From: Alistipes sp.
Lineage (GTDB): Bacteria > Bacteroidota > Bacteroidia > Bacteroidales > Rikenellaceae
DNA length: 33,809 bases
Assembly: GCA_017629035.1 (NCBI GenBank)
Contig: JAGBXX010000028.1
Coordinates: 1 to 33,809 of the forward strand
Direction: 5' to 3'
Of this stretch, positions 1-9,449 are shown piece by piece. Every line of letters begins with the position of its first letter. The first letter of the stretch is position 1. The notes beneath the pieces were generated by a model. The model saw nothing but the letters and a program-made list of their open reading frames with translations, made no database searches and was not told the DNA's origin. A program made the position numbers and the translations under genes.

Positions 1-2
1 CA

Positions 3-236
<234 letters not shown>

Positions 237-269
237 CCTATTTAATGCGGATTTAAAACTTTGGACATT

Positions 270-3200
270 ATGTCATTTAACAGAGATAATAATAAGATGA
301 GCAGCTATAGCCGTATCTCGATTGGTCTTGCCTCTCCTGAGGAGATTCGTGCCCAGTCGAGTGGCGAGGTGCTCAAACCCGAAACCATCAATTACCGCAC
401 CTATAAGCCTGAGCGTGATGGCTTGTTCTGTGAGCGTATCTTTGGTCCTGTCAAGGACTACGAGTGCCACTGCGGTAAGTATAAGCGTATTCGCTATAAG
501 GGTATCGTCTGCGACCGTTGCGGTGTAGAGGTTACTGAGAAGAAGGTACGTCGTGAGCGTATGGGCCACATCTCGTTGGTAGTTCCAGTTGTACACATCT
601 GGTACTTCCGTTCGTTGCCCTCAAAGATTGGTTACCTTTTGGGTATTCCATCTAAGAAGCTCGAGGCGATCATCTACTACGAGCGTTACGTCGTAATCAA
701 CGCTGGTGCTGCTAAGGAGCAGGGTGTTGAGCGTTTGCAGACACTCTCAGAGAAGGAGTATCTCGATATCGTTGCAGCGCTTCCTAAGGGCAACCAGGCT
801 CTCGACAACGACGATCCAGACAAGTTCGTAGCAGAGATGGGTGGTGAGGCTATCCTCACCCTCCTCAAGCAGGTAGACCTCGACTCAATGTCTTATGCAT
901 TGCGTGATCGTGCCTCAAAGGAGACCTCACAGCAGCGTAAGACCGAGGCCTTGAAGTGTTTGAACGTCATCGAGTCGTTCCGTGCTTCAGAGGGCAAGAA
1001 CAAGCCTGAGTGGATGGTGCTCACAGATATTCCTGTGACTCCTCCTGAGTTGCGTCCATTGGTACCACTCGATGGTGGTCGTTTCGCAACATCGGATCTC
1101 AACGACTTGTATCGTCGAGTAATCATCCGTAACAACCGTCTTAAGCGTCTTATCGAGATCAAGGCTCCTGAGGTGATCCTTCGTAACGAGAAGCGTATGT
1201 TGCAGGAGGCTGTCGACTCATTGTTCGACAACTCACGCAAGAGCAACGCTGTTAAGAACGAGAGCAACCGTCCATTGAAGTCTTTGTCAGACTCGTTGAA
1301 GGGTAAGCAGGGTCGTTTCCGTCAGAACTTGCTCGGTAAGCGTGTTGACTACTCAGCACGTTCGGTTATCGTCGTAGGCCCAGAGCTTAAGATGCACGAG
1401 ATGGGTATTCCTAAGGATATGGCTGCTGAGTTGTACAAGCCATTCGTTATCCGTAAGCTCATCGAGCGTGGTATCGTTAAGACTGTTAAGTCAGCAAAGA
1501 AGATTATCGACCGCAAGGATCCAGTTATCTGGGGTATCTTGGAGAATGTTATCAAGGGTCACCCAGTATTGATGAACCGTGCTCCGACCCTTCACCGTTT
1601 GGGTATCCAGGCCTTCCAGCCTAAGCTCATCGAGGGTAAGGCAATGCAGCTCCACCCACTGTCATGTACAGCGTTCAACGCCGACTTCGACGGTGACCAG
1701 ATGGCGGTGCACTTGCCACTTGGCAACGCCGCAATCCTCGAGGCTCAGATCTTGATGCTTGGTTCGCACAACGTCCTTAACCCTGCCAACGGTGCGCCTA
1801 TTACCGTACCATCGCAGGATATGGTCTTGGGTCTTTACTATATCACTAAGCCACGCCCAGGTGTTAAGGGTACAGGTCTTAAGTTCTACGGCCCTGAGGA
1901 GGCTATCATCGCTTACAACGAGAAGCGTGCAGCACTCCATGCCGTTGTTCACTGCCGTGTACGCGACATCGACGAGAATGGCAATGAGGTATATGTTATC
2001 AAGGAGACTACTATCGGTCGTATCTTGTTCAACCAGAATGTTCCTGCCGAGGTAGGTTACATCAACGAGGTGCTCACAAAGCGTTCGTTGCGTGACATCA
2101 TCGCCGTGGTGATGAAGAAGGCGGGTGCTGATAAGGTTGCTAAGTTCTTGGATGATATTAAGAACATGGGTTACCGCATGGCGTTCCAGGGTGGTCTGTC
2201 GTTTAACCTCGATGCAGTTGTTATTCCTGATATCAAGGAGCAGCTCATCAACGAGGGTTACGCAGCTGCCGACGCTGTTGTCGAGGACTATAACATGGGT
2301 CTTATCACCAACAACGAGCGATACAACCAGATTGTCGATATTTGGACAAACATCAACAATAAGCTCACAAGCCAGGTAATCAACACCTTGAAGAGCGACC
2401 AGGATGGCTTCAACCCAGTATACATGATGCTTGACTCTGGTGCCCGTGGTTCTAAGGAGCAGATTCGTCAGCTCTCTGGTATGCGTGGTCTTATGGCTAA
2501 GCCACAGAAGTCAGGTGTTGAGGGAGGTCAGCAGGTTATCGAGAACCCTATCTTGTCTAACTTTAAGGAGGGTCTTTCGGTGCTCGAGTACTTCATCTCT
2601 ACCCACGGTGCTCGTAAGGGTTTGGCGGATACCGCTCTTAAGACTGCCGATGCGGGTTACTTGACACGTCGTTTGGTCGATGTTGCTCAGGATGTTATCA
2701 TCAACGAGGAGGATTGTGGTACATTGCGTGGTTTGACAGCTACGGCTATCAAGCGCAACGAGGATGTTGTTCAGACTCTCTACGATCGCATCCTTGGCCG
2801 TACAGCTCTCAACGATGTTATCTGCCCAACTACAGGCGAGATTCTCTGCAAGGCTGGCGAGGAGATCACCGAGGAGATTGCCGAGGCTATCGACAAGTCG
2901 CCTATCGAGTCAGTAGAGATTCGTTCGGTTCTTACGTGCGAGGCACGTCGTGGTGTATGTGCTAAGTGTTACGGCCGTAACCTTGCTACTGCACGCATGG
3001 TACAGAAGGGTGAGGTTGTTGGTGTTATCGCAGCACAGTCTATCGGTGAGCCAGGTACTCAGCTTACACTCCGTACGTTCCACGTCGGTGGTGTTGCGGG
3101 TGGTTCAACTGTTGAGACCAATGTTGTTTCTAAGTACGAGGGTCGTCTTGAGATTGATGACTTGCGCACAATCAAGGGTAAGAACGCTGCTGGCGAGGCT

Positions 3201-4514
3201 ATAGACATCGTTATGTCACGTCAGTCTGAGTTCCGTATTATCGATCCTAACACCGATATTACACTCTATACTCACGCTTTGCCTTACGGTGCTACACTCT
3301 TCATGAAGGATGGTGCCGAGGTTAAGAAGGGCGATATGATCTGCGAGTGGGATCCATACAACGCAGTTATCATTGCCGAGTCTGAGGGTAAGATTGTCTA
3401 CGAGAGCATCATCGAGGGTGTAACCTACCGCGAGGAGCGTGATGAGCAGACAGGTCTTTCAGAGCGTGTTGTTATCGAGTCTAAGGATAAGACTAAGAAC
3501 CCTGTTATCAAGATTGTTAACAAGGATGGCGACGAGATCAAGTCATACAACTTGCCTGTTACAGCACATATCATGGTTAAGAACAACACCAAGATTCACG
3601 CTGGCGAGATTCTTATCAAGATCCCACGTGCAGTAGGTAAGAGCGGTGGTGATATCACCGGTGGTTTGCCTCGAGTAACCGAGTTGTTCGAGGCTCGTAA
3701 CCCATCTAACCCAGCTATCGTATCTGAGATCGACGGTGAGGTAACATTCGGTAAGATTAAGCGTGGTAACCGCGAGATCATCATCACATCTAAGGATGGC
3801 GATGTTAAGAAGTATCTCGTACCACTCTCACGCCAGATCATCGTTCAGGAGAACGACTATGTGCGTGCAGGTATGCCACTTTCGGATGGTGCTATCACTC
3901 CAGGCGATATCCTTCGCATCCTCGGTCCTACCAAGGTTCAGGAGTACATCGTTAACGAGGTACAGGAGGTTTACCGCATGCAGGGTGTAAAGATCAACGA
4001 TAAGCACTTTGAGGTTATCGTACGCCAGATGATGTCGAAGGTTAAGATTGAGGATCCAGGTGATACTCGCTTCTTCGAGGATCAGGTCGTAGATAAGTGG
4101 GAGTTCATGGATGTTAACGACGAGCTCTACGACAAGTGTGTAGTTACCAACGCTGGTGGCTCACAGAATGTTCAGGCTGGTCAGATCATCTCAATGCGTA
4201 AGTTGCGTGATGAGAACTCAGCGCTCAAGCGTCGTGATATGGCACTTGTTGAGGTACGTCCTATCGTTGCTGCAACAAGCAACCAGGTTCTCCAGGGTAT
4301 CACCCGTGCGGCATTGCAGACATCAAGCTTTATCTCTGCAGCGTCGTTCCAGGAGACTACCAAGGTTCTTAACGAGGCTGCTATCCAGGCTAAGTCTGAT
4401 GACCTTGTTAACCTCAAGGAGAATGTCATCACAGGTAATCCTATCCCAGGCGGTACTGGTCTTCGTGACTACGACGACTTGGTTGTCGGCCTTAAGTCAG
4501 AGATGGTATTCTAA
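270..4514 (+). CDS. rpoC: DNA-directed RNA polymerase subunit beta-prime
   Basis: Largest catalytic subunit of RNA polymerase, about 1,414 residues, a normal length for Bacteroidetes. The N-terminal zinc ribbon is visible as Cys66, Cys68, Cys81 and Cys84 ([13 protein letters not shown]...CDRCG). The catalytic Mg-binding loop NADFDGDQM lies at residues 470-478. A second zinc site is indicated by DCGTLRG and, further on, [15 protein letters not shown]. The trigger-loop region contains [17 protein letters not shown] prefer the ATG at 270 ([12 protein letters not shown]) over the in-frame TTG at 261; another ATG at 297 is possible but would remove part of the conserved start. It follows rpoB by 33 bp and ends in a strong intrinsic terminator. 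Codon use is typical of a highly expressed gene. Confidence 0.98.
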   Translation: MSFNRDNNKMSSYSRISIGLASPEEIRAQSSGEVLKPETINYRTYKPERDGLFCERIFGPVKDYECHCGKYKRIRYKGIVCDRCGVEVTEKKVRRERMGHISLVVPVVHIWYFRSLPSKIGYLLGIPSKKLEAIIYYERYVVINAGAAKEQGVERLQTLSEKEYLDIVAALPKGNQALDNDDPDKFVAEMGGEAILTLLKQVDLDSMSYALRDRASKETSQQRKTEALKCLNVIESFRASEGKNKPEWMVLTDIPVTPPELRPLVPLDGGRFATSDLNDLYRRVIIRNNRLKRLIEIKAPEVILRNEKRMLQEAVDSLFDNSRKSNAVKNESNRPLKSLSDSLKGKQGRFRQNLLGKRVDYSARSVIVVGPELKMHEMGIPKDMAAELYKPFVIRKLIERGIVKTVKSAKKIIDRKDPVIWGILENVIKGHPVLMNRAPTLHRLGIQAFQPKLIEGKAMQLHPLSCTAFNADFDGDQMAVHLPLGNAAILEAQILMLGSHNVLNPANGAPITVPSQDMVLGLYYITKPRPGVKGTGLKFYGPEEAIIAYNEKRAALHAVVHCRVRDIDENGNEVYVIKETTIGRILFNQNVPAEVGYINEVLTKRSLRDIIAVVMKKAGADKVAKFLDDIKNMGYRMAFQGGLSFNLDAVVIPDIKEQLINEGYAAADAVVEDYNMGLITNNERYNQIVDIWTNINNKLTSQVINTLKSDQDGFNPVYMMLDSGARGSKEQIRQLSGMRGLMAKPQKSGVEGGQQVIENPILSNFKEGLSVLEYFISTHGARKGLADTALKTADAGYLTRRLVDVAQDVIINEEDCGTLRGLTATAIKRNEDVVQTLYDRILGRTALNDVICPTTGEILCKAGEEITEEIAEAIDKSPIESVEIRSVLTCEARRGVCAKCYGRNLATARMVQKGEVVGVIAAQSIGEPGTQLTLRTFHVGGVAGGSTVETNVVSKYEGRLEIDDLRTIKGKNAAGEAIDIVMSRQSEFRIIDPNTDITLYTHALPYGATLFMKDGAEVKKGDMICEWDPYNAVIIAESEGKIVYESIIEGVTYREERDEQTGLSERVVIESKDKTKNPVIKIVNKDGDEIKSYNLPVTAHIMVKNNTKIHAGEILIKIPRAVGKSGGDITGGLPRVTELFEARNPSNPAIVSEIDGEVTFGKIKRGNREIIITSKDGDVKKYLVPLSRQIIVQENDYVRAGMPLSDGAITPGDILRILGPTKVQEYIVNEVQEVYRMQGVKINDKHFEVIVRQMMSKVKIEDPGDTRFFEDQVVDKWEFMDVNDELYDKCVVTNAGGSQNVQAGQIISMRKLRDENSALKRRDMALVEVRPIVAATSNQVLQGITRAALQTSSFISAASFQETTKVLNEAAIQAKSDDLVNLKENVITGNPIPGGTGLRDYDDLVVGLKSEMVF

Positions 4515-4530
4515 TCTCGAAATATTACTA

Positions 4531-4567
4531 AAAAATGGCTGTTCACTCCAGGACAGCCATTTTTTTT
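4531..4567 (+). terminator. Intrinsic terminator after rpoBC
   Basis: A near-perfect 12-bp stem (4531-4542 with 4553-4564) carries the core ATGGCTGT/ACAGCCAT, has a 10-base loop and runs into at least seven T residues. It starts 16 bp after the rpoC stop codon and is the expected end of the rpoBC transcript. Confidence 0.92.
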
Positions 4568-4582
4568 GTTTGAAGTTGTCAA

Positions 4583-4735
4583 TCGAGGCTGCTTTGTCGT
4601 TACGCTTGTTCTCGAAATCCTCACATACGCCAAGTATGCTGCGGTTTCTCAAACTTCGCAAGCCTAAAATCAGCTCTCGATATACAACTTCACTCTTTCA
4701 GGCACTCTCGAGGCTGCTTTGTCGTTACGCTTGTT
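4583..4735. repeat. Intergenic repeat element with a 28-bp direct repeat at its ends
   Basis: The same 28 bases (beginning TCGAGGCTGCTTTGTCG) occur at 4583-4610 and 4708-4735. Between them are a small hairpin (CATAC-gccaa-GTATG, about 4624-4638) and an imperfect inverted copy of the sequence around 4572-4586 (GAAGTTGTCAATCGAG against CTCGATATACAACTTC). An open frame crosses the area but shows no gene-like protein and no start. The structure suggests a dispersed intergenic repeat rather than a gene. Copy number elsewhere in the genome is unknown. Confidence 0.6.
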
Positions 4736-4820
4736 ATAGAAATTTAATAAGTTACTCGACTAATACATTAGACCCATTATAACCCACAGAAACTCACATA
4801 GATACTGAGTGAAATCAAAA

Positions 4821-4851
4821 CAAAAAAACTGCCTAACGTTCAGTTAGGCAG
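4821..4851 (-). terminator. Intrinsic terminator for the alpha/beta hydrolase gene
   Basis: Read on the minus strand: a perfect 9-bp stem CTGCCTAAC/GTTAGGCAG (4829-4837 with 4843-4851) with a 5-base loop, followed by seven T residues. It lies 22 bp beyond the stop codon at 4874-4876. Confidence 0.92.
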
Positions 4852-4873
4852 ACCATATATATTCCGGATTTGA

Positions 4874-5671
4874 TTATCCCAAGATAAACTCCTTGATTGC
4901 CTCGGCGCAGCGCTCAGGCTCTTCGACAAAGCCCATGTGGCCTGAGTGGTCGAGCCACACGGTGCGGGCCTCGGGGTGGGTGCGCTCAAGCTCCTCGGCA
5001 ACCTCGTTAGGGATATAGTAGTCGTGGCGACCAAAGATAAACTGGTGCTTAACCTCGGACTCACGCAGCTGCTCGTCACGATCCTTGCGCTCTATCATGC
5101 CAGCAAGTATGGCGATGACACCCTCATCCTCCGTAATGAGTATCAGCTCCTCCATATCCTCGACAATATCCTTCAGGCGCTTTACGTTCTCGGGTGCGAA
5201 GCCTGCGTGGGGCACAAGGCGTGCCATGGTGCTCTTCTTGCCCGCCTTGACAAGTTCGATCTCTCTACGGCGTCTGTCGCACTTCTCCACGCTATCGTTG
5301 GTTGTAGTAGAGCTAAGCAGGGTAATAGAGTCGAGCCTGTCGCTATAGTTGTCGAGCATGGCAAGGGCAACGTATCCGCCCATAGAGTGGCCTACAACAG
5401 AGTAGCGCTCGATGCCGAGTGCCGCCATTGCCTCGGCCACGCAATCAGCAAGGTACTCCATGGTGTGTATCTCTCCCTTGATGAGCGATATTCCGTGGCC
5501 TGGAAGGTCGAGTGTAACAACACGAAGCTCGGGTGTGAGCAGTCGTGAAAACTCATCCCATATAACCATTGACTCGAGGTAGCCGTGCAGCAGAACTACA
5601 CACTTGTCGCCACGCTCGCTATCCGAGACATGCATAGGCGTTTGGCCCGCCATAATAAATTTCTCGACCAT
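4874..5671 (-). CDS. Alpha/beta hydrolase
   Basis: A 265-residue single-domain alpha/beta hydrolase, probably cytoplasmic since no signal peptide is seen. The oxyanion-hole segment [11 protein letters not shown] is at about residues 24-34. The nucleophile elbow GHSMGG places the serine at about 96. The acid is likely Asp217 (FGRHDYYIP) and the catalytic histidine about 245 (DHSGHMGF). The upstream frame is open for another 84 codons, but that part is AT-rich and not protein-like, so I chose the ATG at 5671 ([10 protein letters not shown]); the ATG at 5653 (MAGQTP) is the alternative. The substrate cannot be told: the fold covers esterases, lactonases and C-C hydrolases. The gene is monocistronic, divergent from dapF and followed by its own terminator. 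Confidence 0.88.
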   Translation of the reverse strand: MVEKFIMAGQTPMHVSDSERGDKCVVLLHGYLESMVIWDEFSRLLTPELRVVTLDLPGHGISLIKGEIHTMEYLADCVAEAMAALGIERYSVVGHSMGGYVALAMLDNYSDRLDSITLLSSTTTNDSVEKCDRRRREIELVKAGKKSTMARLVPHAGFAPENVKRLKDIVEDMEELILITEDEGVIAILAGMIERKDRDEQLRESEVKHQFIFGRHDYYIPNEVAEELERTHPEARTVWLDHSGHMGFVEEPERCAEAIKEFILG

Positions 5672-5768
5672 AATATGATGTTGTTTGATTTTTTGCTTTA
5701 CAATATTACAAAAATTCGAGCAAATATGCAACTTCTTGACGCAAAAATCTCTAAAGTGCGCTTTAGAT

Positions 5769-5799
5769 TTTGCAGCCCCCGAAAAAAATTGTAACTTTG
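5769..5799 (+). promoter_or_regulatory. Bacteroidetes-type promoter for dapF
   Basis: A TTTG at 5769-5772 is followed, after exactly 19 bases, by TAACTTTG at 5792-5799. This matches the Bacteroidetes primary-sigma pattern (-33 TTTG, -7 TAnnTTTG). The dapF ATG at 5841 lies about 35 bases beyond the expected start of transcription. Confidence 0.8.
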
Positions 5800-5840
5800 A
5801 CCGAATATATTTACCTAAGTTGCACCACACAAGGCTCGCT

Positions 5841-6797
5841 ATGAACAACAATACTTTGCGCTTCGAGATCATCAAATGCCACGGCTCGGGCAACGACTTT
5901 ATAATGATCGATACTACCTGCAACCCCGATCTTCAGCAGGTAGACTGGTCGGCATTTGCACGTGTGGCGTGCGATAGAGCGAAGGGTATAGGTAGCGACG
6001 GTCTTCTGCTTGTCGTGCGCAACGCAGAGGGTATCTACGGCATGGATATGCTCAACCCCGATGGCACTCATGCCGAGATGTGTGGCAATGGCATGCGCTG
6101 CGTGGCACGTCTTGCCTACGAGCGTGGCTACTTAGACTCGGGCAAGCTCTTCTCCTCGGATCGCATATTTAGGATTGGCCGTGAGGAGCCTCTAGCAGAG
6201 GGTGTCGACACCTTCTCGGTCGAGATTTCGATTAGCACCTGGAGCTCGAGCTTCGGCTTCTTTGCCCCCACTGAGAGCTTTGTAGATAAGAAAATAGAGG
6301 CCCTGGATGCCAATCTACGATTTACGGCACTCAATTTGGGAAATCCACATATTGTTGCCCAGGTAGATAGCATCGACATGGAGCTTCTCGAGAGCCTCGG
6401 CGAGCGAGTAAAGAGCCTCAAGGAGCACTTCCCTTACGGTGTCAACGTGTCGCTGTACGAGGTGCGCTCCGAGCATGAGATATTTGTTGCCACCTATGAG
6501 CGTGGTGTTGGCATTACGCTCTCCTGTGGCACGGCGATGACTGCCTCGGCTACGGCGGCGGCACTCATGGGTCGCACTGCACCAGAGGAGAGAGTCAACG
6601 TACTCAACCGTGGAGGCAAGGTATTCTGCACCACACGTATTTCGGGTAGCGATATTATCACGACACTTGCGGGCAATGCTACCTTTGAGTGGTGGGGTAG
6701 TGCGAGCTTCGATGGCGAGCAGATGGAGCACAGCGTAGAGCGCACAACGGGCGAAGATAGGCTCTGGAGTGCCTTTGTGGAGAGTATAAATAGATAG
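5841..6797 (+). CDS. dapF: Diaminopimelate epimerase
   Basis: Interconverts LL- and meso-diaminopimelate in the lysine and peptidoglycan precursor pathway, in the cytoplasm. It has 318 residues, slightly longer than the usual 270-290. The first active-site cysteine is Cys81 in the motif [11 protein letters not shown], and the second is Cys229 in [14 protein letters not shown]. The substrate-binding FxxxGNDF element is present as CHGSGNDF near residue 13. The ATG at 5841 starts directly at the conserved N-terminus; the longer upstream frame runs through the promoter and is rejected. The second motif reads CGTA where CGTG is usual, a mild variation. The tamL gene follows at 15 bp, so the two may be co-transcribed. 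Confidence 0.95.
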   Translation: MNNNTLRFEIIKCHGSGNDFIMIDTTCNPDLQQVDWSAFARVACDRAKGIGSDGLLLVVRNAEGIYGMDMLNPDGTHAEMCGNGMRCVARLAYERGYLDSGKLFSSDRIFRIGREEPLAEGVDTFSVEISISTWSSSFGFFAPTESFVDKKIEALDANLRFTALNLGNPHIVAQVDSIDMELLESLGERVKSLKEHFPYGVNVSLYEVRSEHEIFVATYERGVGITLSCGTAMTASATAAALMGRTAPEERVNVLNRGGKVFCTTRISGSDIITTLAGNATFEWWGSASFDGEQMEHSVERTTGEDRLWSAFVESINR

Positions 6798-6812
6798 TCG
6801 AAAGAGTGATAT

Positions 6813-9203
6813 ATGCGTCGTCTTGTTAGATATATGTTGCTTGTTGCAGTTCTGCTTGTCGGGGCTGCCTGCAACGTCACACGCAGCCTTCCCGAGGGTA
6901 GCTACCTGCTCTCACGTGTGGTTGTCGAGGGCGACGAAGATACCCCACGTGAGGAGCGTATCACCGACGAGCGTGACGACCTGCTGAAGCATGTGCGCCA
7001 GACACCTAATAAGCGCTTCCTCGGCCTTGACTTCTATGTCTGGATATATGAGCATGCCAACCCTGAGAAGAGCAACTGGTGGAACAACTTTAAGCGTAAG
7101 ATTGGCGAGGAGCCTGTGCTGCTGAATATGGATCTCACGCAGCGCTCTATCGAGAACCTCGAGACATATATGCGTACCAAGGGCTACTTCTCGTCCTCTG
7201 TTACCTGCGATGTCGACACCACACGTCGTAAGCGTCGTGCAGAGCTCACGTACCGCCTCACGCAGCGCGAGGCGATGCGTATCGAGAGCCTTGACTACAA
7301 CTTCCGTGACACCTCGCTCCGCTCAGTGATACTTGCCGACACGGCCAATAGGCTTATACGCCATGGCGATGTGCTCGATATCACGCTGCTTGACGAGGAG
7401 CGCAACCGCATAGCCTCATATCTGAACAACCGTGGCTATTTCGACTTTACGGTAAACAATATCACCTACGAGGTCGATACCATCGGTATGCGTGATAAGG
7501 CTAAGGTGTCGATGGTAATCTCGCCCGTGCTCCTTGACTACGACGAGCGTGGACGACCCAAGTACGAGGACCACTCGATATATCGTATCAACAAGATCAA
7601 CGTATATCCTACCTACGACCCTATGTTGCGCTCAACAGCGGGATTTAAGGAGGGTGCTGTTATCGACACAGTGTCGTATGGTGGTCTGAGCATTATTCGT
7701 GATGTTGAGGCCTCGCCACGCCTGCGTGACGTGGTGCTTCGACGCATCGTCCCCATGCAGCCAAATAGTATATATAGCTCACGTGAGGTGCAGGCGACCT
7801 ACAATGAGCTTATGTCGCTCGGTCTGTTTAGAAGTACCAAGGTGAGCTTCAGCCGCTCGCCTATGCAGGATAGCGAGGTGACATATATCGGCAACCAGGC
7901 CGATGGTGTAGATCAGTTTGTCGATATCCAGGAGCGATACCTGGATTGTAACATCTACTGTACACCAGCGCTCAAGCAGAGCATGAAGGTTGAGGTTGAG
8001 GCCTCGTCGACATCGTCGTTCTACGGCCTTAGTGCCACCCTCGGTTACACCAACAACAATGTCTTTCGTGGTGCCGAGGCCTTCGATATCGCCGCACGTT
8101 TCGGTTTCGAGTTTATGTATGCTCGTGATGTGGCCAAGCGTAGCGCCCAGGAGCTGAATGTCACTGCGGGACTCTCGTTCCCACGCTTCCTCACGCCGTT
8201 CCATATCTCCTATGGTGACCGTGTCACGCAGCCACGTACACGCCTCGAGCTGGCTTTCGATTTCCAGAATAGACCCTACTATCGTCGTAATATCTCGACA
8301 GCACGCTGGGCATATAGCTGGCGTCGTGGCGAACGCTCGTCGTTTGTGGTTCGACCTCTGGATATCAACTGGATCGATGTCAAGAGCGTAGACCAGAAGT
8401 TCCTCGAGGATATCGACAATCAGTATCTGCGCACCTCGTTCGAGTCGCAGCTCAATGCCGGTCTTACGGCGTCGTATGTCTACAACACCCAGCGCAACAA
8501 CCTCGACCGCACAAGCACTCTGCTGCGTGCCAACCTCGAGACCTCGGGTAATGTGCTTCAGGGTATCGAGGCACTCTTCTCGGAGCATGCCGAGGGCAAG
8601 GACTACTACGAGATTTTCGGCATCCGCTATTCGCAGTATCTGCGTGCCGATGTCAACCTTAGCCACACCGAGGACCTTGGACATAGAATGGCTCTTGCAG
8701 GACGACTTTTTGCCGGCGTGGGTTACACCTATGGCAACTCAAAGGGTAGGTCTATACCTTTCGATAGAATGTTCTACTGTGGTGGTGCAAACTCCATGCG
8801 TGGCTGGGTGCCACGAACTCTCGGCCCTGGTGGCGTTGCGGGCGTGAACAACACGTTGTACCCTGCTCAGGTGGGTGATATGCGCCTTGAGGCCAACCTC
8901 GAGTTTAGGTTCCCTGTGTGGAGCATCTTCTACGGAGCGCTATTCTTCGATGCGGGTAACGTGTGGTACTTGCGCCAGTCGGAGGCGGCAAGCTCTGAGG
9001 AGGTATTCCGCCTCAATGATTTCTACAAGCAGCTCGGCTTCAACACAGGTCTTGGTCTGCGTATTGACGCTACGTTTGTTATCCTTCGTATCGACCTCGG
9101 TCTTCAGCTCCACAACCCTGGTAACCCCGTAGGTCAGCGATGGATCCACGACTTCAAGTGGAAGAACATGGCGCTGAACTTTGGTGTCGGTTATCCATTC
9201 TAA
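6813..9203 (+). CDS. tamL: TamL-like Omp85/BamA-superfamily outer-membrane lipoprotein
   Basis: A 796-residue outer-membrane beta-barrel of the Omp85 superfamily. The N-terminus MRRLVRYMLLVAVLLVGAAC is a lipoprotein signal with the lipidated cysteine at 20. Residues of roughly 30-370 resemble POTRA-type segments (for example the conserved shape RSIENLETYMRTKGYF and NRIASYLNNRGYFDF). The C-terminal half is a 16-strand-like barrel ending in NFGVGYPF, a BamA-style terminal beta signal. The L6 loop motif is visible as GGANSMRGW near residue 660. In Bacteroidetes the lipid-anchored TamA relative is called TamL, acting with TamB in envelope assembly; no tamB lies next to it in this window. The start is fixed by the signal peptide. 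Family assignment is firm; the TamL name is a family inference. Confidence 0.88.
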   Translation: MRRLVRYMLLVAVLLVGAACNVTRSLPEGSYLLSRVVVEGDEDTPREERITDERDDLLKHVRQTPNKRFLGLDFYVWIYEHANPEKSNWWNNFKRKIGEEPVLLNMDLTQRSIENLETYMRTKGYFSSSVTCDVDTTRRKRRAELTYRLTQREAMRIESLDYNFRDTSLRSVILADTANRLIRHGDVLDITLLDEERNRIASYLNNRGYFDFTVNNITYEVDTIGMRDKAKVSMVISPVLLDYDERGRPKYEDHSIYRINKINVYPTYDPMLRSTAGFKEGAVIDTVSYGGLSIIRDVEASPRLRDVVLRRIVPMQPNSIYSSREVQATYNELMSLGLFRSTKVSFSRSPMQDSEVTYIGNQADGVDQFVDIQERYLDCNIYCTPALKQSMKVEVEASSTSSFYGLSATLGYTNNNVFRGAEAFDIAARFGFEFMYARDVAKRSAQELNVTAGLSFPRFLTPFHISYGDRVTQPRTRLELAFDFQNRPYYRRNISTARWAYSWRRGERSSFVVRPLDINWIDVKSVDQKFLEDIDNQYLRTSFESQLNAGLTASYVYNTQRNNLDRTSTLLRANLETSGNVLQGIEALFSEHAEGKDYYEIFGIRYSQYLRADVNLSHTEDLGHRMALAGRLFAGVGYTYGNSKGRSIPFDRMFYCGGANSMRGWVPRTLGPGGVAGVNNTLYPAQVGDMRLEANLEFRFPVWSIFYGALFFDAGNVWYLRQSEAASSEEVFRLNDFYKQLGFNTGLGLRIDATFVILRIDLGLQLHNPGNPVGQRWIHDFKWKNMALNFGVGYPF

Positions 9204-9397
9204 TCCTTTGTTGTTATAACAGCACATCTACTTCCGCTAACGAATTATCTCGTCAATGGGCAGTACGTCTAAGTACAGCTCATCGACTCGAAACTCGCCG
9301 AGCGTTGTATCTGCACTATTCTAACAACAAATAAAACTCACTTCGATGTTTGTAATTATTACGCGAATTTATTCGTTTGAGTGAGTACGTAATAAAA

Positions 9398-9436
9398 TTA
9401 ATGGGCTGTCCTAACCAGGGCAGCCCATTCTATTTT
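9398..9436. terminator. Probable bidirectional terminator between tamL and the S46 peptidase gene
   Basis: The stem AATGGGCTG/CAGCCCATT (9400-9408 with 9421-9429) lies between two converging genes. T-rich sequence follows on the plus strand (CTATTTT), and a weaker run follows on the minus strand (AATTTTATTA). It is close to the peptidase stop at 9450 and about 195 bp from the tamL stop. The 9204-9397 stretch holds only a small palindrome (9356-9395). Confidence 0.75.
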
Positions 9437-9449
9437 AGCTAAGGAGGGA

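Noticed and set aside
4156-4782. 208-codon frame running from rpoC into the intergenic repeat
   Set aside because: It overlaps rpoC in another frame and crosses the rpoC terminator, so it cannot be a normal gene.
4946-5548. 200-codon plus-strand frame opposite the alpha/beta hydrolase
   Set aside because: The minus-strand protein has the full catalytic triad; the plus frame has no recognisable domain.
7779-8684. 301-codon open frame on the minus strand inside tamL
   Set aside because: It lies opposite a well-supported Omp85 gene and its translation has no gene-like features; long antisense frames follow from the codon bias here.
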